Assembly: GCA_965261065.1 (NCBI GenBank)
Contig: OZ253444.1
Location: forward strand, 5,270,001-5,334,000
Length of the DNA: 64,000 bases
Source: JAKZVK01 sp965261065
Lineage (GTDB): Bacteria > Acidobacteriota > Terriglobia > Bryobacterales > UBA6623
Direction of reading: 5' to 3'
Shown: piece by piece, positions 54,536-63,268 of the stretch
Numbering within the stretch: the stretch's first letter is position 1
Layout of the letters: each line of letters opens with the position of its first letter
Made by a program: the position numbers and the translations under genes
Notes under the pieces: generated by a model
Database searches by the model: none
What the model was told of the DNA's origin: nothing
Seen by the model: only the letters and a program-made list of their open reading frames with translations

Positions 54536-54997
54536 CTAGCGGCTGATGTCGATCGTGCGATTGATCATCTCTTTGACGGCGGCGATCACCGCCAGGTTGG
54601 CTTGATAGGCTCGCACCCCCGCCCCCAGGTCAACCATGTCTTCCACTGGGTTGAACGGCGGAAACTCCACGTAGCCGTCGGGACCGGCATCGGGGTGGCT
54701 GGGCAGATAGCGCCTTTCCGGCGGAGAGTCGTCTTGCACCACCTGCGCTACCTTCACACCTGTTGTCGCGGGGCTCGACGAAGGTCCCAGCCGAGCATGA
54801 AATCCCGCCAGCATCGTGCTGAAAGCCGAAGCCAGTTGAGGCTCCGACTCGAACACGGCGTGCTTGCGCCGATACGGACCGCCTTCGGGCGTTCGCGTCG
54901 TTTGCGCGTTGGCGATGTTCTGCGCCAGAAGCTCGACGCGCGTTCGTTGCACCGACAGGCCGGAACTGCTTACGCTCAATGTCGAAAACAAACTCAT
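54536..54997 (-). CDS. flgC: Flagellar basal-body rod protein FlgC
   Basis: 153 residues from ATG 54997, preceded by GGGAG. The N-terminal rod motif SLFSTLSVSSSGLSVQRTRVELLAQNIANAQTTRTPEGGPYRRK and C-terminal VEDMVDLGAGVRAYQANLAVIAAVKEMINRTIDI define FlgC. Intact. Confidence 0.94.
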   Translation of the reverse strand: MSLFSTLSVSSSGLSVQRTRVELLAQNIANAQTTRTPEGGPYRRKHAVFESEPQLASAFSTMLAGFHARLGPSSSPATTGVKVAQVVQDDSPPERRYLPSHPDAGPDGYVEFPPFNPVEDMVDLGAGVRAYQANLAVIAAVKEMINRTIDISR

Positions 54998-55008
54998 AGC
55001 CACGCTCC

Positions 55009-55365
55009 CTAGCCGCCACGTCCCTCTAGAATCGCGTTACGAACCGCGTCGACATTCCCTCGAACCAACATCGAGGCCAGTCCATACCGAATGACGGTTT
55101 CCGACAGGCGCTCCATCTCGCGGTCTACGCTCACGTCGTTACCGTCATTCTTCACCGCGAGGCCGCCAACCCGATGCACTTCAAGTGGACCGGGCAGACC
55201 GGCGTCCACGCCCTGCAGTGCGCGCGCCAGTTCCATCTCAAAGTGAATGTCGCGCGTTCTGTAGCCCGGGGTATCGGCGTTGGCGATGTTCGTACCCGTC
55301 ACCTTTTGCCGCACCGACAACAGATCCATGTAGCGGGCAAGCAGCAGCGTTTGTGGTCCTAGCAT
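55009..55365 (-). CDS. flgB: Flagellar basal-body rod protein FlgB
   Basis: 118 residues from ATG 55365 (GGAGGGTGCG upstream). LLARYMDLLSVRQKVTGTNIANADTPGYRTRDIHFEMEL is the rod-protein N-terminal motif; the C-terminus ETVIRYGLASMLVRGNVDAVRNAI is typical of FlgB. First structural gene of the operon, 37 bp after the regulator gene. Confidence 0.94.
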   Translation of the reverse strand: MLGPQTLLLARYMDLLSVRQKVTGTNIANADTPGYRTRDIHFEMELARALQGVDAGLPGPLEVHRVGGLAVKNDGNDVSVDREMERLSETVIRYGLASMLVRGNVDAVRNAILEGRGG

Positions 55366-55402
55366 TCGCACCCTCCTACGTCGGGTCTGAACAGGTCGAC
55401 CG

Positions 55403-56794
55403 TCATTGTCCCGCCCGTGCAGCCTGCAGACTGCGCAACTTAGCCGCGAAGGTCGTACGCTTAATCCGCAGCAGTTCCGCGGCGCGCTTCTTGTTACCAC
55501 CACAGCGCTGCAAGGCTTGATGCAGCAAGCCCAGCTCGAATTGGGTCACAACGGAGTCGAAATCCAGTCCGTCGGCCGGGAGTCTCAATTCCGGCACTAG
55601 CGGCGAGGGGGTCGCGATAGGCGACGACGGCAGCGGGAAATCGCTGGGATAGAGGATCTTGCGGTCACCGCTCAGCGCAATGGCTTTCTCGATTGCGTTT
55701 TCCAGTTGGCGGACATTGCCGGGCCAGTTGTACTCCATCAGCCGGTGCAGCGCCTCCGGCCCGGCACGCTTGATCTCCAGCCCCTCGCGGCGGCACACCT
55801 TGGCCAAGAGGTTGTCGACCAGCAGTGGAATGTCCTCGACACGCTCCGCCAGGCTGGGCAGAGCAATAGGCACTACGTTGAGTCGGTAGTAAAGGTCCTC
55901 CCGGAACTCGCCGCGCTGCACCATCTGCTTGAGGTCGCAGTTGGTGGCGGCCACCACGCGCACGTCAACCTTCACCGTCTCTGAGCTGCCGACACGCTGC
56001 AGCTCTCTCTCCTGCAACACCCGCAGTAGCTTGCTCTGCACCTCCAAGGGCAGCTCGCCGATCTCGTCGAGAAAGATCGTACCCTGGTGCGCCTGCTCGA
56101 ACCGCCCGACCCGATGGTTCACCGCTCCCGTAAAAGCGCCTTTGACATGCCCAAAGAACTCCGCCTCCATGAGGCTCTCCGGAATCGCGCCGCAGTTGAC
56201 CAACACCATCGGCCGATCCGGGCGCGCCGAAGCCCGGTGAATCGCTCGCGCGACAAGCTCCTTGCCCGTGCCTGTCCGTCCGACGAGCAACACCGTCGAT
56301 TGCCGGGGAGCGATCAGGCGAATCAACTGGATCACATCCGCGATCGCCTTGCTGGTGCCCACCAGCTCAGACAACTCGTGATCTGCCGAGGCACAGTCAG
56401 CCAGAACACCTCCGGGGGACTCACAGATCGCCCGAACCCGCGTCAGCAACAGGGCCCCTCGGTTCTGAAGGGCCTCGCTCAGCGCCAAGTAACTATGAGC
56501 GCCGCAGCGCGACACCTGCACTGCCTGGTCATAGTCCGGCTGTCGAGCCAGAACCACCACCGCCAGGTTCGGGGCCTTGCGAAGCAGCTCCTCGAGCAAC
56601 CTCTCGAGCGGCAGCTCGAACAGGCCTGTCAGCAGCAAGAGTGCTTCGTACTGCCCGTCTTGCAGACCGTGCAACGCTTCGTGGACGGTGTCCGCTCGAT
56701 CGAGATCGGTCCCCAGATCTCGAAAACTCGACTGCAGGTACTGAGCTTCGTTCTCGTCTAATCCCAGCGTCAGCACTCTGATCTTCTTCGTCAT
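55403..56794 (-). CDS. Sigma-54-dependent flagellar regulator (FleQ/FlrC-like)
   Basis: 463 residues from ATG 56794. The N-terminal receiver-like domain (TKKIRVLTLGLDENEAQYL...) lacks a phospho-acceptor aspartate: the site reads ALLLLTGLFELP, as in FleQ/FlrA-type regulators that are not phosphorylated. The AAA+ domain has Walker A VGRTGTGKE, the sigma-54-contacting GAFTGA motif, and FLDEIGELPLEVQ as Walker B. The Fis-type C-terminal helix-turn-helix is GGNKKRAAELLRIKRTTFAAKL. Position directly before flgB suggests it controls the class II flagellar genes through RpoN, although no clear -24/-12 site was found upstream of flgB. Confidence 0.9.
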   Translation of the reverse strand: MTKKIRVLTLGLDENEAQYLQSSFRDLGTDLDRADTVHEALHGLQDGQYEALLLLTGLFELPLERLLEELLRKAPNLAVVVLARQPDYDQAVQVSRCGAHSYLALSEALQNRGALLLTRVRAICESPGGVLADCASADHELSELVGTSKAIADVIQLIRLIAPRQSTVLLVGRTGTGKELVARAIHRASARPDRPMVLVNCGAIPESLMEAEFFGHVKGAFTGAVNHRVGRFEQAHQGTIFLDEIGELPLEVQSKLLRVLQERELQRVGSSETVKVDVRVVAATNCDLKQMVQRGEFREDLYYRLNVVPIALPSLAERVEDIPLLVDNLLAKVCRREGLEIKRAGPEALHRLMEYNWPGNVRQLENAIEKAIALSGDRKILYPSDFPLPSSPIATPSPLVPELRLPADGLDFDSVVTQFELGLLHQALQRCGGNKKRAAELLRIKRTTFAAKLRSLQAARAGQ

Positions 56795-57459
56795 ACCCTT
56801 CGCCTTACGAACGGCCTTGCCGCCGGCCAAACAGTCCGATCTCGCGACACGGCTTTGGCGGTCGGGCTAGATTCCACTCACGCCCCGGACGCCGGTTTCA
56901 CCCCTTCCATCGGTGGTTCCTGGACGTTCGTGCATCTGCCGCTCTGCACCCGGAGTCTATGACCCTCCAGTGGTATCTGTTGGGTATAAAGCAGTTACCC
57001 CTCTCACCGAGAGCGACGACCAGCCTTGCGGAAGCCGAGCCAGCCTTGCGGCACCTCCACCCCCGCTGCAAGTTCCCAGTGGAGGGTGCCGGTGCGGAAG
57101 AGTAAGGCACAAAAGAACGTAGCGGCTCGAGCAGAGTCGATTTGTTCCGTTCAGACCACTGCGACGGGCTGCCTGTCAGAAGGAAGGGAACTGCGAGAAA
57201 CCGACGGAACCGCTAGCCAAACCAGGCGGATCAGTTGCGAAATCATCGGAGCGAAAGTACCTTTCGCTCGCCGGGGCGATGTAAACGAAGACCAGCGGAG
57301 CGTCGCCGGGATTCCTGAGGCATAGGAGTAGCCTGAGAGCCTGTGGTGGCGGGCCCCCGCGCCCGCCCACAGGCTTCCGCAGTTAAGGTTTCTTTGCGAC
57401 AGTCCGCAATAAGGGCAGGCCGAATGCAAGACCGTGCCCTGTTCAAAGGTCGGACTGGA
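56795..57459. other. Long intergenic region with a large hairpin
   Basis: About 660 bp with no credible gene. The clearest structure is a hairpin at 57338-57375 (AGCCTGTGG, T, GGCGGGC paired with GCCCGCC and CCACAGGCT). No T tract follows it. A second motif, GCCTTGCGGAAGCCGAGCCA followed by GCCTTGCGG (about 57022-57050), repeats once. I looked for a cyclic-di-GMP riboswitch and did not find its conserved core. Confidence 0.5.
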
Positions 57460-58560
57460 CTATCGAGCCCTGCCTACTCGCCAGATAAAGATACCTGTCG
57501 CGGCCGTCACCGCCGCTCGAGCAGCGGCCTTGGCGGCCGCTTTGCCGCTGTGTTTTGGTACGAACAGAATGTCGTCTTGGTGCAGTGCAACATCGGGCAT
57601 GTCGCCCGCCATGATAGCCTTCAGATTGAGCGGGATCTCCTCCTTTTCAGGAGGGCTGTCCAGCGGCCTCAGGATTCTGGCTCGCTTCAAGGCGGGGTTG
57701 CTTCCCAGCCCACCGGCCATCGAAAGAGCCTGCAGCACCGTCACGCTGTCTCGCTCATCGAGCACGAAACCACCCGCGCGCTGCACCTCGCCCATCACAT
57801 ACACCATGTCGGCGCGTGGAACCGAGATCACGTCGTGCGCCCGGATCAGGATGTTGTGGGCCGGCTTTTGGCCTTTCATCACCGCATCGAGATCGACTTC
57901 CGCCACCAAGAATTCCCTGGTCTCGTCCTGCGTCACTCCAGGCAAATCAATCGGTCCCTCGTCAACACGGCGGGTGATTCTCACGCGGTAGCCTGCATCC
58001 CTGCGCAGACCACCGGCCAACGACAGCACTTCGAGCAAGGTCTTTGGTGCTCGCAATTGCTGTACCCCGGGTTGGTTGACCGCGCCAATGACCGACACCG
58101 GGCGGCTCAGAAACTCCGTGACTGTTACCGAGACGGTCGGTTCGTGAATCACGCGGCGCAGCCGGTGAGTAATCTCCGCCTCCAGTTCCTCGGCAGTTAG
58201 GCCCGCGGCCCGGAATCGCCCGGCCATCGGTATGTTGATGTAGCCCGAACTCCCGATCCTGAGGGGCACAGAGGGCACCTCGTCCGATTCGACCACCCAA
58301 ACCCGAATGCCGTCGTTCGGACCGAGCGGGTAAGCCGAGTGAATCCGCTGCGGCGAGAGCGCCGCCCCTATCGGCTCACGCCGCAGCGCGACGGGCTCAA
58401 CCGATAACGGCTCGACGGTCTCCACCGCTTGTTGGGCCGTGAGCGAGAGGGCCCCCATCAGCAACAGGGCCGCCGGCATCCCTAGGACCGCCGGCCGTTT
58501 CCATTTCTTGACTCGTTTCCTTACCAGTTCCAGTGCCACGGTTCCGCCCCCCTGTTTCAT
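57460..58560 (-). CDS. Wza-like polysaccharide export protein (SLBB domains)
   Basis: About 366 residues from ATG 58560. A hydrophobic signal (AVLGMPAALLLMGALSLTA) precedes the poly-export domain (YPLGPNDGIRVWVVESDEVPSVPLRIGSSGYINIPMAGRFRAAGLTAEELEAEITHRLR...PTVSVTV). Two SLBB-type units follow (VSVIGAVNQPGVQQL..., VYVMGEVQRAGGFVLDERDSVTVLQALSMAGGLG). The C-terminus has an alanine-rich hydrophobic stretch (AAAKAAARAAVTAATGIFIW) rather than Wza's amphipathic barrel helix. No polymerase, kinase or glycosyltransferase genes lie next to it. Confidence 0.88.
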   Translation of the reverse strand: MKQGGGTVALELVRKRVKKWKRPAVLGMPAALLLMGALSLTAQQAVETVEPLSVEPVALRREPIGAALSPQRIHSAYPLGPNDGIRVWVVESDEVPSVPLRIGSSGYINIPMAGRFRAAGLTAEELEAEITHRLRRVIHEPTVSVTVTEFLSRPVSVIGAVNQPGVQQLRAPKTLLEVLSLAGGLRRDAGYRVRITRRVDEGPIDLPGVTQDETREFLVAEVDLDAVMKGQKPAHNILIRAHDVISVPRADMVYVMGEVQRAGGFVLDERDSVTVLQALSMAGGLGSNPALKRARILRPLDSPPEKEEIPLNLKAIMAGDMPDVALHQDDILFVPKHSGKAAAKAAARAAVTAATGIFIWRVGRAR

Positions 58561-58881
58561 TCCCGAGTTCGCCTGCCGCGACGGCACCAACGGTTGGCGG
58601 GTCCGGCCCCGATTCGCACAGGCCCTCTCAGCGGACCACATGCCTATGGGGCGGGTTCGCCGCCGTTTGCGACGCAACTCCGCTTCAACTGCCGATTGCG
58701 AGATTCAAAAAAGGGGCAATCCCGACGGGGATCACGGAACATTGCGCTTCCGCGCCCGGAAAGGTGGGACAGACGGTCTTGATTCGAGAATGACTCGTCG
58801 AATTTGAAGTGTCAGGTTGTTGATACCACACCCGTCAAATCGCTGTCAAACACGACCTGCTTGCAGACAAGCGCGAGGCCC
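58561..58881. other. Intergenic region upstream of the polysaccharide export gene
   Basis: 320 bp between two minus-strand genes; it should hold the promoter of the export gene. No confident promoter, terminator or small gene was recognised. Confidence 0.4.
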
Positions 58882-59289
58882 CTACCATTCGCTGTATTTA
58901 CTTCCGTCCAGCCCGACTCGGTCTGAACCGCTCTTCACGTCAAAAAGGCCCGACTCTCCGCTCGGACCCGTATCGCTGATCTCGTCCCACGTTGAGCTCG
59001 ACTCGGTGAACGGATCCATCGGGACCGAGCGCAAGTAGCGCTCCGAAACCAGCTCGTCGAGCGACTGCGGCGGGGCCTCTTTGTCGTACGTGTATTGGTC
59101 GATCACCGCCCTGATCGTAAACAGATTGCTCTTGAGAACGCTCTCCTTGGTGCGAACGATCGCCCGCGTGTACATCGGGATCGCGATGGACAGGATCGTG
59201 ATCATGATCGCAATCACGACCATCAACTCCACCAGCGTGAAGCCGTGAGCGCCCTTTGCCCTGTTACCAATCACGGTAGAACGTCCCAT
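58882..59289 (-). CDS. GspG-like major pseudopilin
   Basis: About 135 residues from ATG 59289. A short basic leader ends at the prepilin peptidase site in AHG/FTLVELMVVIAIMITILSIAIPMYTRA, where the Phe+1 and Glu+5 of type IV pilin-like proteins are present. The C-terminal half (IDQYTYDKEAPPQSLDELVSERYLRSVPMDPFTESSSTWDEI and a terminal SGSDRVGLDGSKYSEW) matches GspG. It overlaps the upstream pseudopilin gene by 26 bp. Confidence 0.92.
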   Translation of the reverse strand: MGRSTVIGNRAKGAHGFTLVELMVVIAIMITILSIAIPMYTRAIVRTKESVLKSNLFTIRAVIDQYTYDKEAPPQSLDELVSERYLRSVPMDPFTESSSTWDEISDTGPSGESGLFDVKSGSDRVGLDGSKYSEW

Positions 59290-59965
59290 CGAGGGCCATA
59301 TCCATGCTCTTCGAATAAACATCAAACACGTTGCGGCCGCCCCAGCTCATCGACTCCGGCTCGTCTTGGACCGACCGCATGCCCCAATCCGCGAAGCCGG
59401 TGATGGAATCCACAGGGATGCGCCGCAGAAAGCGGATCTTGTTGGCGTCCTCGTCGTCGGTTCCGACGCCCGCGGGGTTACCCATGCCGCCACGGCCCAT
59501 GCCGCCACGGGAGTTGCTGCCGAACCCACCGCCCGAGCCGCCGCCTCCACGCGAACCACCCCCGAACGCGCCCGATGACCGATTCCCGAAGCCCGATCCG
59601 CTCCCACCGCGCTGGGACCCCATGCCCGGCATCCCTGGGATGCCGGCGCCACCGAGCCCCCCCATTCCCTGAGGGCTGACCTCGGTGCCTTCGACCAGCA
59701 TCTCTAGGGATTCCGGATAGCCATGTGTATCAGGATCGACTGTGCCCAGTTTCCCGGCGTCCGCCATGTCTTTGTAGCGGTCGATGGCTTTGCGGATCTC
59801 GCTGAGCCTCTGTCGCAGAAGCCGCTCTTTCTCGCGCTGAACCTTGATGCCGGCAAGCGGCAGCGCCATGCTCGACAGGATGAGCAAGATCGTGAAGGCC
59901 ACGATCAACTCGATGAGCGTTAGTCCGGAACGCCTGCTCCTCAGCATCCTCACGGGGTTACCCAA
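59264..59965 (-). CDS. Pseudopilin with a large glycine-rich insertion
   Basis: 233 residues. The prepilin-type N-terminus SGLTLIELIVAFTILLILSSMALP has Glu+5 but Leu at +1 or +2 relative to the cleavage glycine. A helical neck (KERLLRQRLSEIRKAIDRYKDMADAGK) and a GspG-like end (FLRRIPVDSITGFADWGMRSVQDEPESMSWGGRNVFDVYSKS) flank about 70 residues (about 98-165) made largely of Gly with Ser, Arg, Met and Phe. That insertion is absent from usual pseudopilins. Probably a minor or alternative pseudopilin of the secretion system whose secretin lies upstream. Confidence 0.88.
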   Translation of the reverse strand: MGNPVRMLRSRRSGLTLIELIVAFTILLILSSMALPLAGIKVQREKERLLRQRLSEIRKAIDRYKDMADAGKLGTVDPDTHGYPESLEMLVEGTEVSPQGMGGLGGAGIPGMPGMGSQRGGSGSGFGNRSSGAFGGGSRGGGGSGGGFGSNSRGGMGRGGMGNPAGVGTDDEDANKIRFLRRIPVDSITGFADWGMRSVQDEPESMSWGGRNVFDVYSKSMDMALDGTFYRDW

Positions 59966-59995
59966 ATCCCTTGCTTCATTATCGGCCCTACTCAG

Positions 59996-62563
59996 TTATC
60001 GGACCGTCACGGTCGCCTGACCCGAGGTAATATTCACCCGCTGTGACTCCCCGTCGCGTGCTCCCGTCGGAATGATACGCAGATTGGCTGAACCGGCCGC
60101 AACACCCTCGATGATCAACGTAACCACGACACCGGCGCCATCAACGCCGCCCGTACCTGGGAACCGCGAAATATTCACTGCGGCCTGGCCGACTTCGTTG
60201 CGGATGTTCTTCGAAAAGATCAAATCCTGCTCGTCACCCTGCAAGAACTCTCCCTTGGTGATGTCGACCAGTTTTACGAACTTCTGATCGAAACGGATGC
60301 GCATGGGCACGGCAAATATCTGGGCCGCGTTCTGCACCGTTATGTGTACCGTGGCCTGCTGTCCCACCGCCACGAGCGGTGCGGCGGGCTGCAGCACAAA
60401 ACTCGGTCCGGCGCCAGGATCTGCCGCCGGTGCCGCCGGTTCGGGAGCGGGTTGGGCCGGCTGGGCAACCGGCGCTGGCGGTGCGACCGGTTGGGTCTCT
60501 TGCTCGGCGGGAGCCGTCGGTGCCTGCTCAGTCGGCGTCGGCGGGGCTTGGGGCGCTGCCGGCTGTTCGGCGGGAGCTTGAGCTACGGCCACCTTCGCCG
60601 GATCGGGTTTCGTTGGAGGCTCTGCGTCCACGCCAACCTTCGTCAGCGGCGACTTGTCATTGGGCGGCGACTCGTATCGGACACGGAAGACCTGATCTGT
60701 ACCCGAAGCAACGGCCTTCAGATTGGCGAGGCGGATTTCGGGAAGCCGTACGACATGGGGAATCAAGACGATCAGCAGCTCGTTCTCGTCTATTGTCGTC
60801 TGTTCCGTGCTGAACAACCTTCCCAAAAACGGAATATCAGCCAGCAAGGGCACGCCCGCCCGAGTCTTGAAGATCTGGGTCTGTAACAACCCTCCCAGAA
60901 TACTCGCCTCGGCATCTCGGATGCGGATGTCGTGACTGACCTTGCGCTGCCCGATCACCGGCTGCGTGATGCCCCCGAGGTCCACGAAGTCGGCCACGTT
61001 GGAGATTTCGATCTCGATATGCATCGATACTTCGCGGTCGTTGTGGATCTTTGGTGTCAGATCGATGTTGACGCCAACCTCTTGGTATTGAAACTGCGTA
61101 TTGACCAGACCGCCAAATCCTCCACCGCCTACTCCACCCACGCCCAAACCGGATCCAAAGCTGCCCGTGGCGATGGGAATCCGTTCTCCGATGCGTAGGC
61201 TCGCCTGGAAGTTGTCCTGGGCGCGCACCCGCGGCGATTGCAGCAACCGCGTGTCCGAGCGGCTCATCAATGCCTGGATCACGCCACCGGGGAGCACGGT
61301 CGACCAATCCCGGCCACTGACGTTGCCCAGGTTGGTCAAGGAAACACCTCCCCCTTCACCAGCTCCGACACCCGCCCCCGTGAAGGAGATCGGCAGGTCG
61401 ATGCCGGCCGCTCCTCCCGAGAGGGGCGCGATCCCCAAGTCGCGCGTCGCGGACTTACTCGTTTCGAGTACCAGCACGTCGATGATCACTTCCGGCCGCG
61501 CCTTGTCAACGTCGGTGATCACCTTCTCCGCCAGCGCGACCTTGTCCGCCGGGCCCCGGATAATCAGCGCGTTCATCGAGCTGACCGGAAACATACGCCG
61601 GATGTCCGTGAGCCCTCGAATCGCCGTGGCAATCTCCTGCAGCTCCTGCGGCGTCGAAACGTTCGTCAGGTAGAACGTCTTCACGATTTCATCGTCGTAG
61701 TCACGACGCTTGTTGGTGTTGTCGTTGGTAACGAAGATCGCGTTGCTCGTCAGCGGCTTCCAATAAGACTTCGCCAGCAGGCTGACATAATCGAGCGCTT
61801 CGTACAGCGTGGTGCTGCTCAACTCGATGCTGATTTCTTTGTCTTCGTACTCGGAATCAAAAAGGACGTTGATCCCCGCCAGTTTGCCGATGGTCTCGAA
61901 GATGACCTTGCTCTCCTGCTTGCGGAAGGTGAGCGCTTCCAGCTTGCCGCTCGCGAGCGGCGCCAACTCAGGGAGGCCTTTCAGACGGCCCAGCCTCTGC
62001 TCCCGCTCTTCACGCTCCTTCTCGAGAGGCGAGGTCGTATCGAACTCCCCCTGCTCCGCTCCCTGTTTGTCTCGTTGCTCGATCAGTTCCAGCACGGCAC
62101 GGTGCTCTTGTACCGCCACCGTCGACGCCGGATCGATCTCAAGCGCGCGCTGGAACTCCGCGGCCGCCTCCTCGAGGTGGCCCTGCTCGCGCTGGAGCCG
62201 GCCGGTCTCGACGTGCGTCTGCCCCGCCACGAAGCGCATCCGGCTGGCGGCCAACAGGTACTTCGGGTCCTCGGGGTCCTCGGCAACGGCTTGCTCATAG
62301 AACTCGAGCGCCTTGTCGTAATCCTTCCCCAACTCGGCCGTGCGTCCTTGCTTGTAGAACTTCGCGGCCTTGCGCCCACTCGCCACGGCGGGCTCGACCG
62401 CCACAAAACCAAGCGTCAGAACCAGCCACAAGGCAAGCAACCAGCGGACCCGGCTCTGCGCCCGGACCGGCAAATCTGCAAACCTAAGGGGGACAACGGC
62501 GGATTCCCCACCGTGCGCTCCCGTTGAGCTTCGGGCCGATCTGCGTCGGTAAACCCTAGTCAT
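59996..62563 (-). CDS. Secretin (GspD-like) with N-terminal TPR and C-terminal cohesin-like domain
   Basis: 855 residues from ATG 62563; the longer frame overlaps smpB and is not used. Order of parts: basic N-terminus and membrane signal (RWLLALWLVLTLGFVAVEPAVA), TPR repeats (about 65-145: AAKFYKQGRTAELGKDYDKALEFYEQAVAEDPEDPKYL), STN/N-domains (ESKVIFETIGKLAGINVLFD), and the secretin core (VIIDVLVLETSKSATRDLGI...RLLQSPRVRAQDN...YQEVGVNIDLTPKIHNDREVSMHIEIEISNV...RKVSHDIRIRDAEASILGGLLQ...PFLGRLFS). A Pro/Ala/Gln linker (~70 residues) and a cohesin-like domain (VAVGQQATVHITVQNAAQIFAVPMRIRFDQKFVKLVDITKGEFL) follow. It forms an outer-membrane pore with the two pseudopilins downstream. Confidence 0.92.
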   Translation of the reverse strand: MTRVYRRRSARSSTGAHGGESAVVPLRFADLPVRAQSRVRWLLALWLVLTLGFVAVEPAVASGRKAAKFYKQGRTAELGKDYDKALEFYEQAVAEDPEDPKYLLAASRMRFVAGQTHVETGRLQREQGHLEEAAAEFQRALEIDPASTVAVQEHRAVLELIEQRDKQGAEQGEFDTTSPLEKEREEREQRLGRLKGLPELAPLASGKLEALTFRKQESKVIFETIGKLAGINVLFDSEYEDKEISIELSSTTLYEALDYVSLLAKSYWKPLTSNAIFVTNDNTNKRRDYDDEIVKTFYLTNVSTPQELQEIATAIRGLTDIRRMFPVSSMNALIIRGPADKVALAEKVITDVDKARPEVIIDVLVLETSKSATRDLGIAPLSGGAAGIDLPISFTGAGVGAGEGGGVSLTNLGNVSGRDWSTVLPGGVIQALMSRSDTRLLQSPRVRAQDNFQASLRIGERIPIATGSFGSGLGVGGVGGGGFGGLVNTQFQYQEVGVNIDLTPKIHNDREVSMHIEIEISNVADFVDLGGITQPVIGQRKVSHDIRIRDAEASILGGLLQTQIFKTRAGVPLLADIPFLGRLFSTEQTTIDENELLIVLIPHVVRLPEIRLANLKAVASGTDQVFRVRYESPPNDKSPLTKVGVDAEPPTKPDPAKVAVAQAPAEQPAAPQAPPTPTEQAPTAPAEQETQPVAPPAPVAQPAQPAPEPAAPAADPGAGPSFVLQPAAPLVAVGQQATVHITVQNAAQIFAVPMRIRFDQKFVKLVDITKGEFLQGDEQDLIFSKNIRNEVGQAAVNISRFPGTGGVDGAGVVVTLIIEGVAAGSANLRIIPTGARDGESQRVNITSGQATVTVR

Positions 62564-62617
62564 AAGACACTCCGTCCTAGAAATCTGACGCCGCCTACCG
62601 CCCCAACGTGGAATCGA

Positions 62618-63082
62618 ATGCAGGAGACCAACGGAATCAAGATCCTGTGCGACAACCGCAAGGCCCGCTATGAGTACTTCTTGATGGACCGGATCGAAAC
62701 CGGGATGGTCCTCACCGGCAGCGAAGTGAAGTCCGCCCGTGACGGGAAAATCCAGCTTGCCGACGCCTACGGCGCCATCAAGAGCAATGAGCTGTACCTC
62801 ATGAACGCCCACATCAGCGCCTACGGGCCGGCCAACCGCGAAAACCACGACCCCGTCCGACCCCGCAAGCTTCTCGCCCATCGTCGCGAGATCAACAAGC
62901 TGATCGGCAAGACCCGCGAAAAGGGCCTCACTCTCATTGCGACCAAGATCTACCTAAGAAAGGGTCGTATCAAGTGCGAGTTGACCCTCGCCAAGGGCAA
63001 GAAACTGTACGACAAGCGCGCAACCCTCCGAAAACGCGAAGCCGACGCCGAAGCCCGCGCCGCGATCGGCCGGCGAGGGTGA
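62618..63082 (+). CDS. smpB: SsrA-binding protein SmpB
   Basis: SmpB carries tmRNA to stalled ribosomes in trans-translation. 154 residues with the full signature: IKILCDNRKARYEYFLMDRIETGMVLTGSEVKSARDGKIQLADAYGAIKSNELYLMNAHISAY, HRREINKLIGKTREKGLTLIATKIYLRKGRIKCELTLAKGKKLYDKRATLRKREADAEARAAI. Divergent from the secretin gene with 54 bp between the starts. No tmRNA gene was seen nearby. Confidence 0.96.
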   Translation: MQETNGIKILCDNRKARYEYFLMDRIETGMVLTGSEVKSARDGKIQLADAYGAIKSNELYLMNAHISAYGPANRENHDPVRPRKLLAHRREINKLIGKTREKGLTLIATKIYLRKGRIKCELTLAKGKKLYDKRATLRKREADAEARAAIGRRG

Positions 63083-63268
63083 CCACGTGGCGAAGCGCAG
63101 CACCAACCAACCGAGCCGTGACCGTCAGGGAGCGGTCCGGCACGAACCCTGACGCTCCTCAACCGTCTCTAGGGCTCGCTTGCGCCCGGCTAACTAGGCC
63201 CGTCCATCAGCCTCAGCGTGTCGGACCAACCCCCACCCAGCCGACCGTAATAGAATGGGGATTTGCCT

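Noticed and set aside
56880..57440. Possible cyclic-di-GMP riboswitch or small RNA in the long gap before the flagellar regulator
   Set aside because: The conserved GEMM core elements are absent on both strands; only generic hairpins are present.
62564..62881. Longer start for the secretin gene reaching into smpB
   Set aside because: The extension is antisense to smpB, which has a complete family signature; the ATG at 62563 leads directly into a basic region and membrane signal.
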